62,412 nucleotides of DNA, taken from the NCBI GenBank assembly GCA_025655575.1, contig JAHXIP010000021.1:1-62412 (forward strand), read 5' to 3'. A model generated the notes under the pieces. It was given only the letters and a program-made list of their open reading frames with translations, was not told where the DNA came from and searched no databases. Positions 35,232-44,567 of the stretch are shown piece by piece (within the stretch, counting starts at the first letter, position 1; the number at the start of each line of letters is the position of its first letter). Made by a program: the position numbers and the translations under genes. This DNA is from Candidatus Thiodiazotropha sp. (ex Monitilora ramsayi) (GTDB taxonomy: Bacteria > Pseudomonadota > Gammaproteobacteria > Chromatiales > Chromatiaceae).

Positions 35232-35570
35232 ATGCCACAAATTATTATTCTCCCTCATGAAGAGATCTGTCCCGAAGGTGCTGCATTCGAGGCGGAACCC
35301 GGTATTACTATCTGTGATGCAGCGCTGCAGCATGGTATCGAGATCGAGCATGCCTGTGAGAAATCCTGTGCCTGTACCACCTGCCATGTGATCATCCGCG
35401 AAGGTTTCGATGCTTTGGCGGAGGCCGATGAGAACGAAGAGGATATGCTCGATAAGGCCTGGGGTCTGGAGCCCGAGTCACGTCTCAGTTGTCAGGCGCA
35501 GGTTGGGAATGAAGACTTGGTCATTGAGATTCCCAAGTACACTATCAATATGGTTTCAGAACACCACTGA
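35232..35570 (+). CDS. fdx: ISC-system [2Fe-2S] ferredoxin
   Basis: A 112-aa adrenodoxin-type ferredoxin with ligands in ACEKSCACTTCHV and LSCQAQVG. It supplies electrons for cluster assembly. The start at 35232 (MPQIIILPHEE) matches the family; an upstream TTG at 35217 adds five residues. Confidence 0.96.
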   Translation: MPQIIILPHEEICPEGAAFEAEPGITICDAALQHGIEIEHACEKSCACTTCHVIIREGFDALAEADENEEDMLDKAWGLEPESRLSCQAQVGNEDLVIEIPKYTINMVSEHH

Positions 35571-35583
35571 GAAGGAGACTGTT

Positions 35584-35784
35584 ATGGGACTGAAATGGGT
35601 CGATTCTCTGGATATCGCCATTGCGCTCGATGAGGCACACCCCGATGGGGACCCACGCACGATTAATTTTGTCGATCTTCGTGACTGGGTGGTTGCACTG
35701 GATGAGTTCGATGATGATCCCCACCATTCCGGCGAGAAGATTCTTGAAGCCATTCAGGCTGCCTGGATAGAAGAACGGGAGTGA
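35584..35784 (+). CDS. iscX: Fe-S assembly protein IscX
   Basis: A 66-aa acidic protein (MGLKWVDSLDIAIALDEAHP...). It binds IscS and iron and tunes desulfurase activity. It starts 13 bases after fdx with GAAGGAGA upstream, and closes the isc operon. The open frame extends upstream to 35410 only as a shadow of fdx. Confidence 0.95.
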   Translation: MGLKWVDSLDIAIALDEAHPDGDPRTINFVDLRDWVVALDEFDDDPHHSGEKILEAIQAAWIEERE

Positions 35785-35839
35785 TGTGCGCTTGAGTGGT
35801 AACCGCTGCCTGTACTTATCACTATCACAATAATAACCA

Positions 35840-37942
35840 CTATCCCGTTAAAAATTCTGCATTCTTATCTCTGGCAGTAGACAGCACTCGCGGTAGTGCC
35901 AGATTGAAACGTACACCATCCTTGGTATTTTTAGCCATTACCTGGCCGTTGTGAAATTCTGCAATCAGTCTCACCAGATAGAGTCCCAAGCCCAGATGGG
36001 GTTCATTATCATTGAGCTTGCGGATTGAGATCATGGACTGGAACAAAGCATCATGCATGCCCTCGGGTAAGGGAGGCCCCTGATTGGTGATGTGGATAAA
36101 GAGTTTCTCATCCTGTTGCGTCAGCATGATATGAATCGGAGTCGATGGGGTGTGAAAATCCACCGCATTTCCAACTAGCTTATCCATGGCCTGACTGATC
36201 AGTTCGGGTGCAACAAAGGCTTGAAGATGTGTGTCGGTGAATTGGCATTGAAACTGAATTGAAGGATGACTTAGTCTGTATCCTTCACAAAGAGAGTGGC
36301 AGAGTTCGGTCATGTTGACGGTTTTTAACTCGGCACCCTGCAGCGCTTGTTCGAGACGTGTCGCTTCCCGTAGGCGGTTTAGAATCAGTTGAAGTCGGTG
36401 CGTACCTTCCAGTGCTCGTCCGGTATAGCGTTTTTGGGCTGCCTTTTCGTCATCGGCTTGCAGGTTTTCCAATGAGGATTGCACCATTGCCAAGGGGGTT
36501 CGAAACTCATGAGCAAGCCGGGATGCCATAGCCTCCAAGTAACTGTTGTAGCCCTGTAGGCGTTGTAGCACGCTGGCGAAGCTCTGTTCTAATTCTCCCA
36601 GCTCATCATTGTTTGTCGTGCTGCTCACTGGGCCGATGATCCTTCCGTCCTGGCTGACTGTTCTGCTGAATTTACGACTCAGTCGGGTAATGCGCCGGGT
36701 CAGATAAGAAGCAAGCATAAACAGCGTGCCGCCGGTGATCAAAAACAACAACAGGGTGGAAGTCAGCAGACGCTCCAGTGCTGTCTGCTGCATAAAGAGG
36801 ATGGTATGGGTGGTTTGCTCAACCAGGATCGCACCTGATATTTTCTCTGAGTTGTAGAGTGGATAGGCAGCGGAGAGAATAGCGCTTTGTGAACGCCGGG
36901 TTCGATAGCGGTGGACATTACCCCTGCCGTTTAAAGCCTGACGGATTTCCGGGCCGTCCATATGCCCCGCATGTTCTCGCTTATACTCATTGGAAATCGG
37001 TCGCTCGACCAGTAGTGCGGAAAGAATACGACTGGTAAAAGTTGTCTGTGACGGTTCAGGTTTCGGTAGATCTCCGTGTCTGCCGACCACTTGTCGCTGC
37101 CGGTTGAGAATGGTGTAGCGATGACTATCGCTGTCGAGTCCTCTCAATAGCTTTTCGCTGGGCAGAGAGGGCATGACCAGTCTGGCCAGGTTAGCGTTTG
37201 TCTGCCAACCTGAAGTGGCGGCGATGCCTCTGGGTTTGTCGTTAATATTGTCTTTATTGATGACAGCCAGAGAGAGGCCCCGGTCCACCATAGCCAGGGG
37301 TATCCGAAGCTCTACATTGTATCCTGTCGAAGTTTCTTGCCACTCTCCGCGGATAGCGGTCTCACTCTGTAAATTGTCAGTCTGCAGCACTCGGATCCAG
37401 CCTGGTGCTGATGTGCCCAGTAAGTATTGCCGGCTCTTGCGGACTGAGCCGGGCAGGGCAAGTATCAGATGATCCCCGGATGTGAGTGGTCCACCTGGTA
37501 TTGGATAAGTAAGGGTTGTATCTGATACCAGCATCAGTAGATAGAGATACTCTTGGTGATAACCTGCGAGCAGTTCGAAGCTCACAGCATCAGTCGACGT
37601 TTCACTGGCCAGGTATCGCCGGGTCTGGGTAATCAGATTACCCCACTCTTCAGGATAACCGTCTGCCACAGGTGCCTGCTCCAACGGGTGAACATAGAGG
37701 CTTGTGGTGGCTTTATCATCAGAAGCTAAGAGGGTCTGGTTTTCTTCTGCTGTGAGCCGGTCGTTGAGAAGATTGGCGACAATTTCGGCACGGCTCAGTA
37801 AGAGAGTCTCCTGAGCCTGACGAAGAGAGTCCTCAATCTCAAGCAGATAGAGATAGCCGATCCAGGGAATCACCAATAGAGTCAGTGAGGCGATCAGCAG
37901 TTTAAAACGCAGTGAGTGAAGAAAAGAGTGTGGACGACGCAC
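35840..37942 (-). CDS. pdsS: Proteobacterial dedicated sortase system histidine kinase (PdsS)
   Basis: A 700-aa membrane sensor kinase. It has a first helix (LRFKLLIASLTLLVIPWIGY), a large extracytoplasmic domain of about 350 residues, a second helix (LLTSTLLLFLITGGTLFML), a HAMP-like region, the H-box RLAHEFRTPLA (His near 476), an N-box (DKLVGNAVDF) and a G-box (LGLGLYLV). The N-terminus resembles kinases dedicated to the class GN sortase system. I chose the GTG at 37942 because GGAAG lies 9 bases upstream and it falls 4 bases after pdsR; an ATG at 37975 overlaps pdsR. The partner genes of the system lie at 43717-47258. Confidence 0.85.
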   Translation of the reverse strand: MRRPHSFLHSLRFKLLIASLTLLVIPWIGYLYLLEIEDSLRQAQETLLLSRAEIVANLLNDRLTAEENQTLLASDDKATTSLYVHPLEQAPVADGYPEEWGNLITQTRRYLASETSTDAVSFELLAGYHQEYLYLLMLVSDTTLTYPIPGGPLTSGDHLILALPGSVRKSRQYLLGTSAPGWIRVLQTDNLQSETAIRGEWQETSTGYNVELRIPLAMVDRGLSLAVINKDNINDKPRGIAATSGWQTNANLARLVMPSLPSEKLLRGLDSDSHRYTILNRQRQVVGRHGDLPKPEPSQTTFTSRILSALLVERPISNEYKREHAGHMDGPEIRQALNGRGNVHRYRTRRSQSAILSAAYPLYNSEKISGAILVEQTTHTILFMQQTALERLLTSTLLLFLITGGTLFMLASYLTRRITRLSRKFSRTVSQDGRIIGPVSSTTNNDELGELEQSFASVLQRLQGYNSYLEAMASRLAHEFRTPLAMVQSSLENLQADDEKAAQKRYTGRALEGTHRLQLILNRLREATRLEQALQGAELKTVNMTELCHSLCEGYRLSHPSIQFQCQFTDTHLQAFVAPELISQAMDKLVGNAVDFHTPSTPIHIMLTQQDEKLFIHITNQGPPLPEGMHDALFQSMISIRKLNDNEPHLGLGLYLVRLIAEFHNGQVMAKNTKDGVRFNLALPRVLSTARDKNAEFLTG

Positions 37943-37946
37943 TAAT

Positions 37947-38639
37947 TCAATACTTCCAACGGTAACCAGCACCATAGACCGATTCGATGTGGTCGAAGTT
38001 AGGGTCTATCTCCTGGAATTTGCGACGGATTCGTTTAATGTGTGAGCTGATGCTGGCCTCATCGACATAGATTTTTGCCTGCTCCATCAGTTGGTCACGG
38101 CTGCGAACGTGTCCTGGATGTTTTACCAGGGCGTGTATCATCCAGAACTCAGTGACAGTCAGGGCTACAGGTGTCTCCTCCCATTGCACAGTGAGTTGGT
38201 GGATATCTAATTGGAGGGCACCACAGAGATAGCGCTTTGCTTCAGGCAGCGTTTGTGTCATCGCCTCAAGGCGGCGAAAGAGAGCAGCTATGCGCGCCGC
38301 AAGATGGGGTAGACTGATATCTTTTGTGAGGTAATCATCAGCACCGAGGCGTAATCCTGCCACGGTGTCGAAATCACTGTCCCTGGCAGTTAGAAATATG
38401 ATAGGCAGTGTGGCGGAACGGGTACGCAACTCACGGCATAGTTCGAAACCGCCATCGATGTCATCCTCAAGGCCGATATCAAGAACCACGAGATCCGGCA
38501 GGCCAGTCTCGAAAGCAGTGATGGCTTTTTGCCGTGATGCGTAACCATTGACTTGGTAGCCTTGGCGTTGCAGATAGTCACTGTAATTGTCACGAATCAC
38601 CGCTTCATCTTCGATAATTGCGATCTTTCTGCTTGCCAC
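37947..38639 (-). CDS. pdsR: Proteobacterial dedicated sortase system response regulator (PdsR)
   Basis: A 230-aa OmpR-type regulator. The receiver has IEDEAVIRDNY, phospho-Asp in LVVLDIGLEDD, and the T and K switch residues (FLTARD, DYLTKD). It ends in a winged helix (HIKRIRRKFQEID, VYGAGYRWKY). It is phosphorylated by the adjacent PdsS and probably controls the sortase operon at 43717. Confidence 0.88.
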   Translation of the reverse strand: MASRKIAIIEDEAVIRDNYSDYLQRQGYQVNGYASRQKAITAFETGLPDLVVLDIGLEDDIDGGFELCRELRTRSATLPIIFLTARDSDFDTVAGLRLGADDYLTKDISLPHLAARIAALFRRLEAMTQTLPEAKRYLCGALQLDIHQLTVQWEETPVALTVTEFWMIHALVKHPGHVRSRDQLMEQAKIYVDEASISSHIKRIRRKFQEIDPNFDHIESVYGAGYRWKY

Positions 38640-38696
38640 GTATAGAGTTTCTCGTGATCAGTGCTGACGTTCAGCCAACTTATGAATGTTATCTTG

Positions 38697-38848
38697 AGGA
38701 AGCCCTGGAACAGTCATGGGCGTTCATCTCATGGCCAAAACTTCCGCATCTGTGTTAATTATCTTGGCAATAGTCCGGCTATCACCTGCGATTGACGCCT
38801 TTTGGCGAAAGCTTAATGACTCTCAATCTGACTCGTCCAGGGCTTCCT
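38697..38848. repeat. Widely spaced 13-bp inverted repeat upstream of pdsR
   Basis: AGGAAGCCCTGGA (38697-38709) and TCCAGGGCTTCCT (38836-38848) are exact reverse complements separated by 126 bases. They occupy the 262-bp gap between the GGDEF-EAL gene stop and the pdsR start. No ORF lies between them. It may be a small non-autonomous element or a structured transcript. Confidence 0.5.
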
Positions 38849-38901
38849 TAAGTTTCGTGCTATCCGGATAGATGTCACACTCCGACGGTCTATTTTAGCA
38901 C

Positions 38902-41808
38902 TCAGCCATGGTCGAGCACAGGAGTGCCCAATCCGGCAGCAGAGGAAATGACAGGAATCTGGGAGGAGGGCCTACCGATATGGTATCCCTGAGCGTAGAT
39001 GACACCCAGATCAGACAGTAGCTTTAGTGTGGGTTCATCCTCGACAAATTCGGCAATTGTCTCTTTACCCAGTGCGGTAGCCATCTCGGTGAGAGCCTTG
39101 ACGAAGACCTGATCTTTCGTGTTGCTGGGTAAATGCTTGATGAAAGAGCCGTCTATCTTCACGATATCAAGGGGTAACTCGCGCAGATAGTAAAAAGAGG
39201 AAAAACCGACACCAAAATCATCCAGTGCAAAACGGCAACCAAGTGCCTGCAATTCTGTCATCAACCGCTCAGCAGCATTGACATCAGCCAGTGCCGCCGT
39301 TTCTGTGAGTTCGAACACGAGCTGTCTCGGATTGACGCCGCTTTCGTGGAGCATGTGGGTCAGTTGCTGTAACAGTTGCGGATCATCGATGACCCTGCCA
39401 GAGAGGTTTATTGAGAGGTTTATGGGTTTTTCCATCTCCTGCAGGGTCGATAACTTTTCGATTGATGCGCGTAAGACGTAGCGGTTGATGGCGTGGATCT
39501 GACCTGTGCGTTCGGCAATTGAGATGAATTCACCCGGCATGGTAATGGAGTCATCATTCTCGACCATTCTGATCAACACTTCATAGTGTGAGATATCTCC
39601 ACTCTCGATATGCATGATGGGTTGAAAGTGGAGGATGAAACGTTCATCGGCCAGCGCTTGTTCTATCTTGTCCTTCCAGGTCACCTTGGCGTTCATCTGC
39701 TCTCGAGCATGTTCACTGTCGGAAAAGAGATGCCATCCATCCCTGCCGGCCTCTTTTGCCTGGTACATGGCGAGGTCGGCATTGGAGAGCAGTTCCTGAA
39801 AGTTACTGCCATGATCGGGATAGGTGACAATGCCGATACTGGCTGAAACACGGTAGCTTCGACCCTTAAGTGGTAGCGAGACTTGCTTCAGTTCTTGCAT
39901 GACCTTTTCTGCGAAAAGTACAGCGCTATTGCTATCCGACTCTGGAATGACGATAGCAAATTCATCACCTCCCAGTCGTGCGATAAGATCACTCGTGCGA
40001 GTAATTTCTTTTAGCTTTTTGGCGACGATCTGGAGTAGGGCGTCGCCTGCCTGATGCCCGCTTGAGTCATTGATGAATTTAAAATGGTCAAGGTCGAGAA
40101 AAAGCAGCGAAGAATTATGGTGATAGCGTTCTGCCAATGTCAGTATCTTTTCGAACTCCACTTGAAAATTCCGCCGGTTGTAGAGTTCTGTCAATGGGTC
40201 ATGGTTGGCAAGCCAGGTCAGGCGTTGCTTGGCAACTTCTCGATCTGTGATGTCGAGACCGACAGAAAGCAGGATGGGTACATTAGGATAGGGTTTTCCC
40301 GGCAGATGTGAGTGTATCCAGGAAATGGTTCGTTTATTACCATCTGATGAAAAGGTTGTGGCGTCGTGTTGATAAGAACTGACCATGCCAATTTTGATTC
40401 GTGTCAGAGCGTGTTGGAGTTCGTCATTATCACCAGAGGCCATGAAGCTGTCGCTAAAGAAGCGTGATCCCCGTTGGTAGTTTCTGACACCAATAAAATC
40501 CCGCCCTTCCTCATTGATTGTGAGAATGGTTCCATCACAGTCCTGAGTCAATATCATGACCTGAGCGCTGTTCATAATCGCGGTCAGAAAGTCACGTTCG
40601 GATGAGAGTTCGTCGCTGTGTTTTACCAGTCGCTCGGTCTGGTTCTTGACCTCTTGATTGAGTCTCTCCAATGTATGGGTCAAATCAATTGCGGAATCGC
40701 CGGCAATGTCGATCTCATCCTGAAGCCATGCGTGTTGCTTGTTGGTAAGTTTATCTCTCACCTGGTTGAAAGCATTCTTTGCCATGAGTGGCAGACTGTC
40801 AGAAATCAGCAGCAGGCGTTTGAGTGGTTGTCTGAGAATAAGCAGTAAGAGAATTTCTGAAAAAATAAAGCCTGCCAGTCCGATGAGTACTGACTTTGTG
40901 GTGGCTGCGCGTATTTGCCTGACTACCGATGTGATGTCGGTAAGGATAAGAAAATCGGCTGAGATGACACCGGTGTCACTGCTCGCGGGTACGATGGACA
41001 TGGTGTAGTGGTGGCCATCCAGACTACCCCTGAAGTCGCTGGTGATTAACTGCTTCATGCCAGCCTGTTGGGTGAATTTTTCCAGCAGTGGTTGTACTTG
41101 GTTCAAGTTGCTGGCAGCTGCAATATATCGCTGCCAATCTCTAAGATAGCGGGAATTTCCAACTAGACTATTAAGTTCCTTCGGCTTGCTGATGACGGCG
41201 ATATCAGCTTTAGCGAGTTCGGTGAATTCAATGACAACGTCTGCCAGTGAACGACCTACCAGTAATACACCTGCCTTCCTTCCGCCGTCGAGTAGTGGTA
41301 CAGCAACGAATTGGCTGCAGCGTAACCCGCAATAGAGCATATTCAGAGGTAGCTCTGATGCATTCACGGCGTTGACCAGGTTTTTAAAACTACCGTTGTC
41401 GTACTGTTCGATCTGCCAGCTGAACAGTCTCTCATTATGCGGTGAATAGTATGAGGCTTCCGCCAGTCCCCACTCAAGATCCAGGGTTGAAGCGCTGTGT
41501 GTAAAAAAATTCTGTAGTTTATCTGCTAATGGGACTTGTGGTGACGGTGTGGTTGCTGTCGCCAGTGCGGGGATCATTAGTGCTATCTGCTCGAGTTTGT
41601 AGAAACTCTTTTCCAGTAGTGCTTTGACCTGACGAGCCTGCTGGTCTCTGATTTGCAGTTGATAGGTATTGAAAAGCTGGCGTTGCTCAAAATAGCCCAT
41701 GGCTGTGAGGCCGGCATTGACAATCAAAAGTATCAGGCTGAACAGTAGAACGACTTTCCATTTCAGGCTGAAAAAGCGCTGTTTTCTCTGCTCGGTGTAC
41801 TGTGACAT
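38902..41808 (-). CDS. Membrane sensor with PAS, GGDEF and EAL domains
   Basis: A 968-aa c-di-GMP protein. It has two membrane helices flanking a periplasmic sensor (about residues 15-340), a coiled linker, a PAS domain (about 420-540), and GGDEF with intact ARLGGDEFAIVIPE. The EAL domain has YEVLIRM, ELTETAAL and LDDFGVGFSSF. Both enzymatic sites look complete, so it could make or break down c-di-GMP. The start at 41808 (MSQYTEQRKQRFFSLKW) is adopted; the frame runs open to 42009, but that part overlaps the porin gene. It follows a PstS-like protein and a porin, which may supply or relay the signal. Confidence 0.9.
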   Translation of the reverse strand: MSQYTEQRKQRFFSLKWKVVLLFSLILLIVNAGLTAMGYFEQRQLFNTYQLQIRDQQARQVKALLEKSFYKLEQIALMIPALATATTPSPQVPLADKLQNFFTHSASTLDLEWGLAEASYYSPHNERLFSWQIEQYDNGSFKNLVNAVNASELPLNMLYCGLRCSQFVAVPLLDGGRKAGVLLVGRSLADVVIEFTELAKADIAVISKPKELNSLVGNSRYLRDWQRYIAAASNLNQVQPLLEKFTQQAGMKQLITSDFRGSLDGHHYTMSIVPASSDTGVISADFLILTDITSVVRQIRAATTKSVLIGLAGFIFSEILLLLILRQPLKRLLLISDSLPLMAKNAFNQVRDKLTNKQHAWLQDEIDIAGDSAIDLTHTLERLNQEVKNQTERLVKHSDELSSERDFLTAIMNSAQVMILTQDCDGTILTINEEGRDFIGVRNYQRGSRFFSDSFMASGDNDELQHALTRIKIGMVSSYQHDATTFSSDGNKRTISWIHSHLPGKPYPNVPILLSVGLDITDREVAKQRLTWLANHDPLTELYNRRNFQVEFEKILTLAERYHHNSSLLFLDLDHFKFINDSSGHQAGDALLQIVAKKLKEITRTSDLIARLGGDEFAIVIPESDSNSAVLFAEKVMQELKQVSLPLKGRSYRVSASIGIVTYPDHGSNFQELLSNADLAMYQAKEAGRDGWHLFSDSEHAREQMNAKVTWKDKIEQALADERFILHFQPIMHIESGDISHYEVLIRMVENDDSITMPGEFISIAERTGQIHAINRYVLRASIEKLSTLQEMEKPINLSINLSGRVIDDPQLLQQLTHMLHESGVNPRQLVFELTETAALADVNAAERLMTELQALGCRFALDDFGVGFSSFYYLRELPLDIVKIDGSFIKHLPSNTKDQVFVKALTEMATALGKETIAEFVEDEPTLKLLSDLGVIYAQGYHIGRPSSQIPVISSAAGLGTPVLDHG

Positions 41809-41843
41809 CCTGCTGGCTTTCCTTAAGGGTTCTCTGCTGTGCC

Positions 41844-43052
41844 TTAAAAGCTGTATGAGATTAAAAGTGAAAATAGATTCCAGTCTTTTACCCGCTCGCT
41901 GGGTATGGGGTTTTCCAGGTTTGAGAGGAAAATAACGCCTTCCACCTGGCTGAATTCTGCACGTAACATCAGTTGCTCCGTCGGTTCCCACAGCAGTCCG
42001 GCAGTCCAAAGTTTGCTGTAAAAATTATACGGTGGCAGTCCTGAGATTGTGCTGACTTTAGAACCGTATCGATCATCTTTGTCGTAGTGGCTCTGTTCGT
42101 AGCGGAGCAACAGTTCCCAATCACTATGCAATCGGTAGTCACCTTGAAGATAGTAACCGTCTACTGTCGTATCGGCACTATCGAGCAGGTTGGCGAAACC
42201 TTGGTAGTCGATCGGCTCCTCCATGTATTCTGCCGTCAGCCGCCAGGGTCCGTGATTGTACTGAGCCGAGAGAACCCAGTAGTCGATATCGATGGAGCCC
42301 GGTGGCAATATGGTGGTCCGGCTATCAAGCTTCAACATGGCATTGCTCAATGCCAGTCGGAGACGCCCGCCATCCCATTCATAGAGCAGGCGGCCTCCGG
42401 TAGTGACACCATCCTGGTCCATAGAGGCATTAAGCGATGGGTCGAGATAACTCTTCTCCACATTTTCATCGATAGGTGTTTTTCCGGCCAGCAATTGAAG
42501 ACTGAACCGGTGCAGTCCGTTAGAGTTGTCAGCGTAGAATTGAACACCATCGTTGGATAGCACCATGTTGCGGACTCTATCCCAATAGATGGCTTGTGGC
42601 ATGAAGATTCCAGGACGCGTTGCTGCCACGTCGCGGGTATCGTTGTAGAAGCCGAGTGGGTTTTTGGTGCGGCCCAGTAAGGCGCCGTAGCGAGCCCTCT
42701 CACTCATATGGAAGGTATAGTCCAACTGCGCATAGTCCACGGTTAGCGAGCCGTTGTACATGTCACCAGCTACTCGAGAGAGTAACTGTGCGGAGGCCAT
42801 GAGTTTCGGGTTGAACCGGTATGATGCGTTGGCCCCGATCTCCCGAAAATCAAAACTCCCGTCCTGGCTGTCGCCGAAGAATCGATTGTCTGTGGTTTTT
42901 ACATAGGCCTGGGTAAGAAAGCCATGAATTTGAAAGTGGTTCTCGGGTAGCTTGCTCGCCAGTGCCGACTGCTGGGTGCCCAACAGGCTGGCGAGTAAGA
43001 TCAGGTAGTAGGTGCTCGCCCTATTCAACGGCAATTTTCCGTATTTGCTCAT
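41844..43052 (-). CDS. Porin-like outer-membrane barrel
   Basis: A 402-aa protein with a signal peptide (YYLILLASLLGTQQSALAS) and many amphipathic strands (FQIHGFLTQAYVKTTDNRFF, YALLGRTKNPLGFYNDTRDV-like), ending FSLLISYSF. It resembles porins found in operons with small PstS-like proteins and sensor GGDEF proteins. GAGGAAC lies 9 bases before its ATG, inside the end of the PstS-like gene, so the two are translationally coupled. Confidence 0.85.
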   Translation of the reverse strand: MSKYGKLPLNRASTYYLILLASLLGTQQSALASKLPENHFQIHGFLTQAYVKTTDNRFFGDSQDGSFDFREIGANASYRFNPKLMASAQLLSRVAGDMYNGSLTVDYAQLDYTFHMSERARYGALLGRTKNPLGFYNDTRDVAATRPGIFMPQAIYWDRVRNMVLSNDGVQFYADNSNGLHRFSLQLLAGKTPIDENVEKSYLDPSLNASMDQDGVTTGGRLLYEWDGGRLRLALSNAMLKLDSRTTILPPGSIDIDYWVLSAQYNHGPWRLTAEYMEEPIDYQGFANLLDSADTTVDGYYLQGDYRLHSDWELLLRYEQSHYDKDDRYGSKVSTISGLPPYNFYSKLWTAGLLWEPTEQLMLRAEFSQVEGVIFLSNLENPIPSERVKDWNLFSLLISYSF

Positions 43053-43440
43053 TGATGAGTTCCTCTGATGTATAGCCTATGGCGCCAGGTGTGGTGGCTA
43101 CCTTATCGAGCATCTCTTGCTCGGTATCTACCTTGGCGGGTGCTTGTCCTGTACCGGCAAATATCTGGCGGTTCCAGGCGCGACGTAGTTGGTGTGGAAA
43201 AACCCCAAGAATCTCTTTACTGAAGGAAGCATGTAGCCTTGTTTTATCACCCATGACGAAGACCTGAATCGGTACGCCGTCAGGCCAACTGGTCATGCGC
43301 ATGCTGAAAACGGACCGAACAGTGCTTCGGCTTAGGGTTTCTATGGGAACATTTCCATTAACCACAAGATCCACCGCACCTGATGAGTTGGTGAGGCAGA
43401 GTAGGAGAGCGAAAAAGATTCCTCGGTGGGCAGACTTCAT
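43021..43440 (-). CDS. Small PstS-like periplasmic binding protein
   Basis: A 139-aa protein with a signal peptide (GIFFALLLCLTNSSGAVD) and one PBP-like lobe: VNGNVPIETLSRSTVRSVFS, then IQVFVMGDKTRLHASFSKEI and the phosphate-binding-like GAIGYTSEE. Such short PstS-like proteins lack transporter partners and often accompany porins and sensor proteins. A ligand-sensing role with the downstream GGDEF-EAL sensor is likely (inference). Confidence 0.82.
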   Translation of the reverse strand: MKSAHRGIFFALLLCLTNSSGAVDLVVNGNVPIETLSRSTVRSVFSMRMTSWPDGVPIQVFVMGDKTRLHASFSKEILGVFPHQLRRAWNRQIFAGTGQAPAKVDTEQEMLDKVATTPGAIGYTSEELINEQIRKIAVE

Positions 43441-43716
43441 TCTCGGTTTTCATTCCCTTGCGTTCCTCTACCGTGTCGGCAGAGGCCACGAGTAACTTTA
43501 GCCTATCAGGTCATTCTAGGTTGGGTGGGAAGTCGGTTGGATCACTGCGATTGCCACATTTTTGCCAGATTTTGCCCCTGGATAGTCAGGATTCCGTCCC
43601 ATTGAGGCTATTTCACACGTGTTTAATCTAACTCGCAAGTTTCAATCACCGGCGCAGGCGGGGATCGCCAATCCATACCAGGGATGGTTCGCTGGACCAA
43701 TAACGAGGAGTACAAG

Positions 43717-44409
43717 ATGAAAAAGCGTTTGATGACAATCATGCTCTCAGGTTTTCTGGTGCAACAACCGCTGCTCGCTGATGAGCAGCCTGGCCCAATC
43801 GATAAAGGCTCACTGAAATCCACGGCAACTGGTGTGTTGATCGGTGGCATTCTGGCAGGTCCGGCCGGCATGCTGGTTGGTATGGCCGGGGGAGCGTTGG
43901 TGGGAGAAATCGAGAAGGGGAAAAGTGAGATTACGACACTGAGTGATGCGGTAGAAGATGCTCAGAACGACCTGACCCGGGAGCAATATCAGACGGCTGA
44001 GCGTCACCAGGCACTCAAAACACTGCTGGAGAATAAGCAATCACGCTTGAGCGCCATGCAGGAAGGTTTCTCATTCTGTCTCGGTTTCCGCTCCGGTAGC
44101 GCCCAGATTGAGCCAAGGATCGCAGATCAGTTGACCTCAATTGCAGTTATGCTTCAGGCCTTTCCAGAGCTGAAATTAAACATACTGGCGGGTGCAGACA
44201 AGCGGGGTAGTGAGACGTACAACAAGGCGCTTAGCCAGATACGTGCTGAGGCGGTGGCAAATCGCTTGTTGAAAGCGGGCCTGCCAGAAGCACGCTTATC
44301 AATCCACTATGTCGGTAAAGCGGAAGCAACCTACTCACTTGATGATATCGAGGGGTTGGGTTTCGATCGCATCGTACAGCTGACCTTGGTCAAGGATGAT
44401 CCGTCATGA
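43717..44409 (+). CDS. pdsO: Sortase-associated OmpA-like protein (PdsO)
   Basis: A 230-aa exported protein. The signal peptide is MKKRLMTIMLSGFLVQQPLL, followed by a glycine-rich hydrophobic segment (GVLIGGILAGPAGMLVGMAG), a coiled region and a C-terminal OmpA-like peptidoglycan-binding domain (FPELKLNILAGADKRGSETY, IRAEAVANRLLKAG). The start at 43717 has GAGGAG 6 bases upstream; an in-frame start at 43684 gives no proper signal. It heads the block of the dedicated sortase system. Confidence 0.87.
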   Translation: MKKRLMTIMLSGFLVQQPLLADEQPGPIDKGSLKSTATGVLIGGILAGPAGMLVGMAGGALVGEIEKGKSEITTLSDAVEDAQNDLTREQYQTAERHQALKTLLENKQSRLSAMQEGFSFCLGFRSGSAQIEPRIADQLTSIAVMLQAFPELKLNILAGADKRGSETYNKALSQIRAEAVANRLLKAGLPEARLSIHYVGKAEATYSLDDIEGLGFDRIVQLTLVKDDPS

Positions 44410-44567
44410 AGACCTATCGCCAGCCCCTCAGCGAGTCTTTTGTCTACTGCTCTCCGGAACGGCCGGTTGGGGGTTCCTTTCGTTGGGTAAATCCAGAGAA
44501 GGCTGTGAGAGTCTTGCAACGCCGGAAGCAAAGGGAGGTAGGTCATGAAATCAGACGTAAGACCTAG
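44406..44567 (+). CDS. Putative 53-aa small protein in the sortase operon
   Basis: An ATG overlaps the pdsO stop (ATGA), and the frame runs 53 codons into the start of the target gene, overlapping it by 23 bases. The product is basic (RRKQRE and EIRRKT near the end) with one Cys and no signal peptide. Coupling on both sides favours translation. No family is recognised, and it may serve only to couple ribosomes across the pdsO-target gap. Confidence 0.4.
   Translation: MKTYRQPLSESFVYCSPERPVGGSFRWVNPEKAVRVLQRRKQREVGHEIRRKT

Noticed and set aside
41809..42009. 67-residue extension of the GGDEF-EAL protein
   Set aside because: It overlaps the porin 3' end, is Arg/Pro-rich without a start signal, and the membrane helix lies just after the chosen start.
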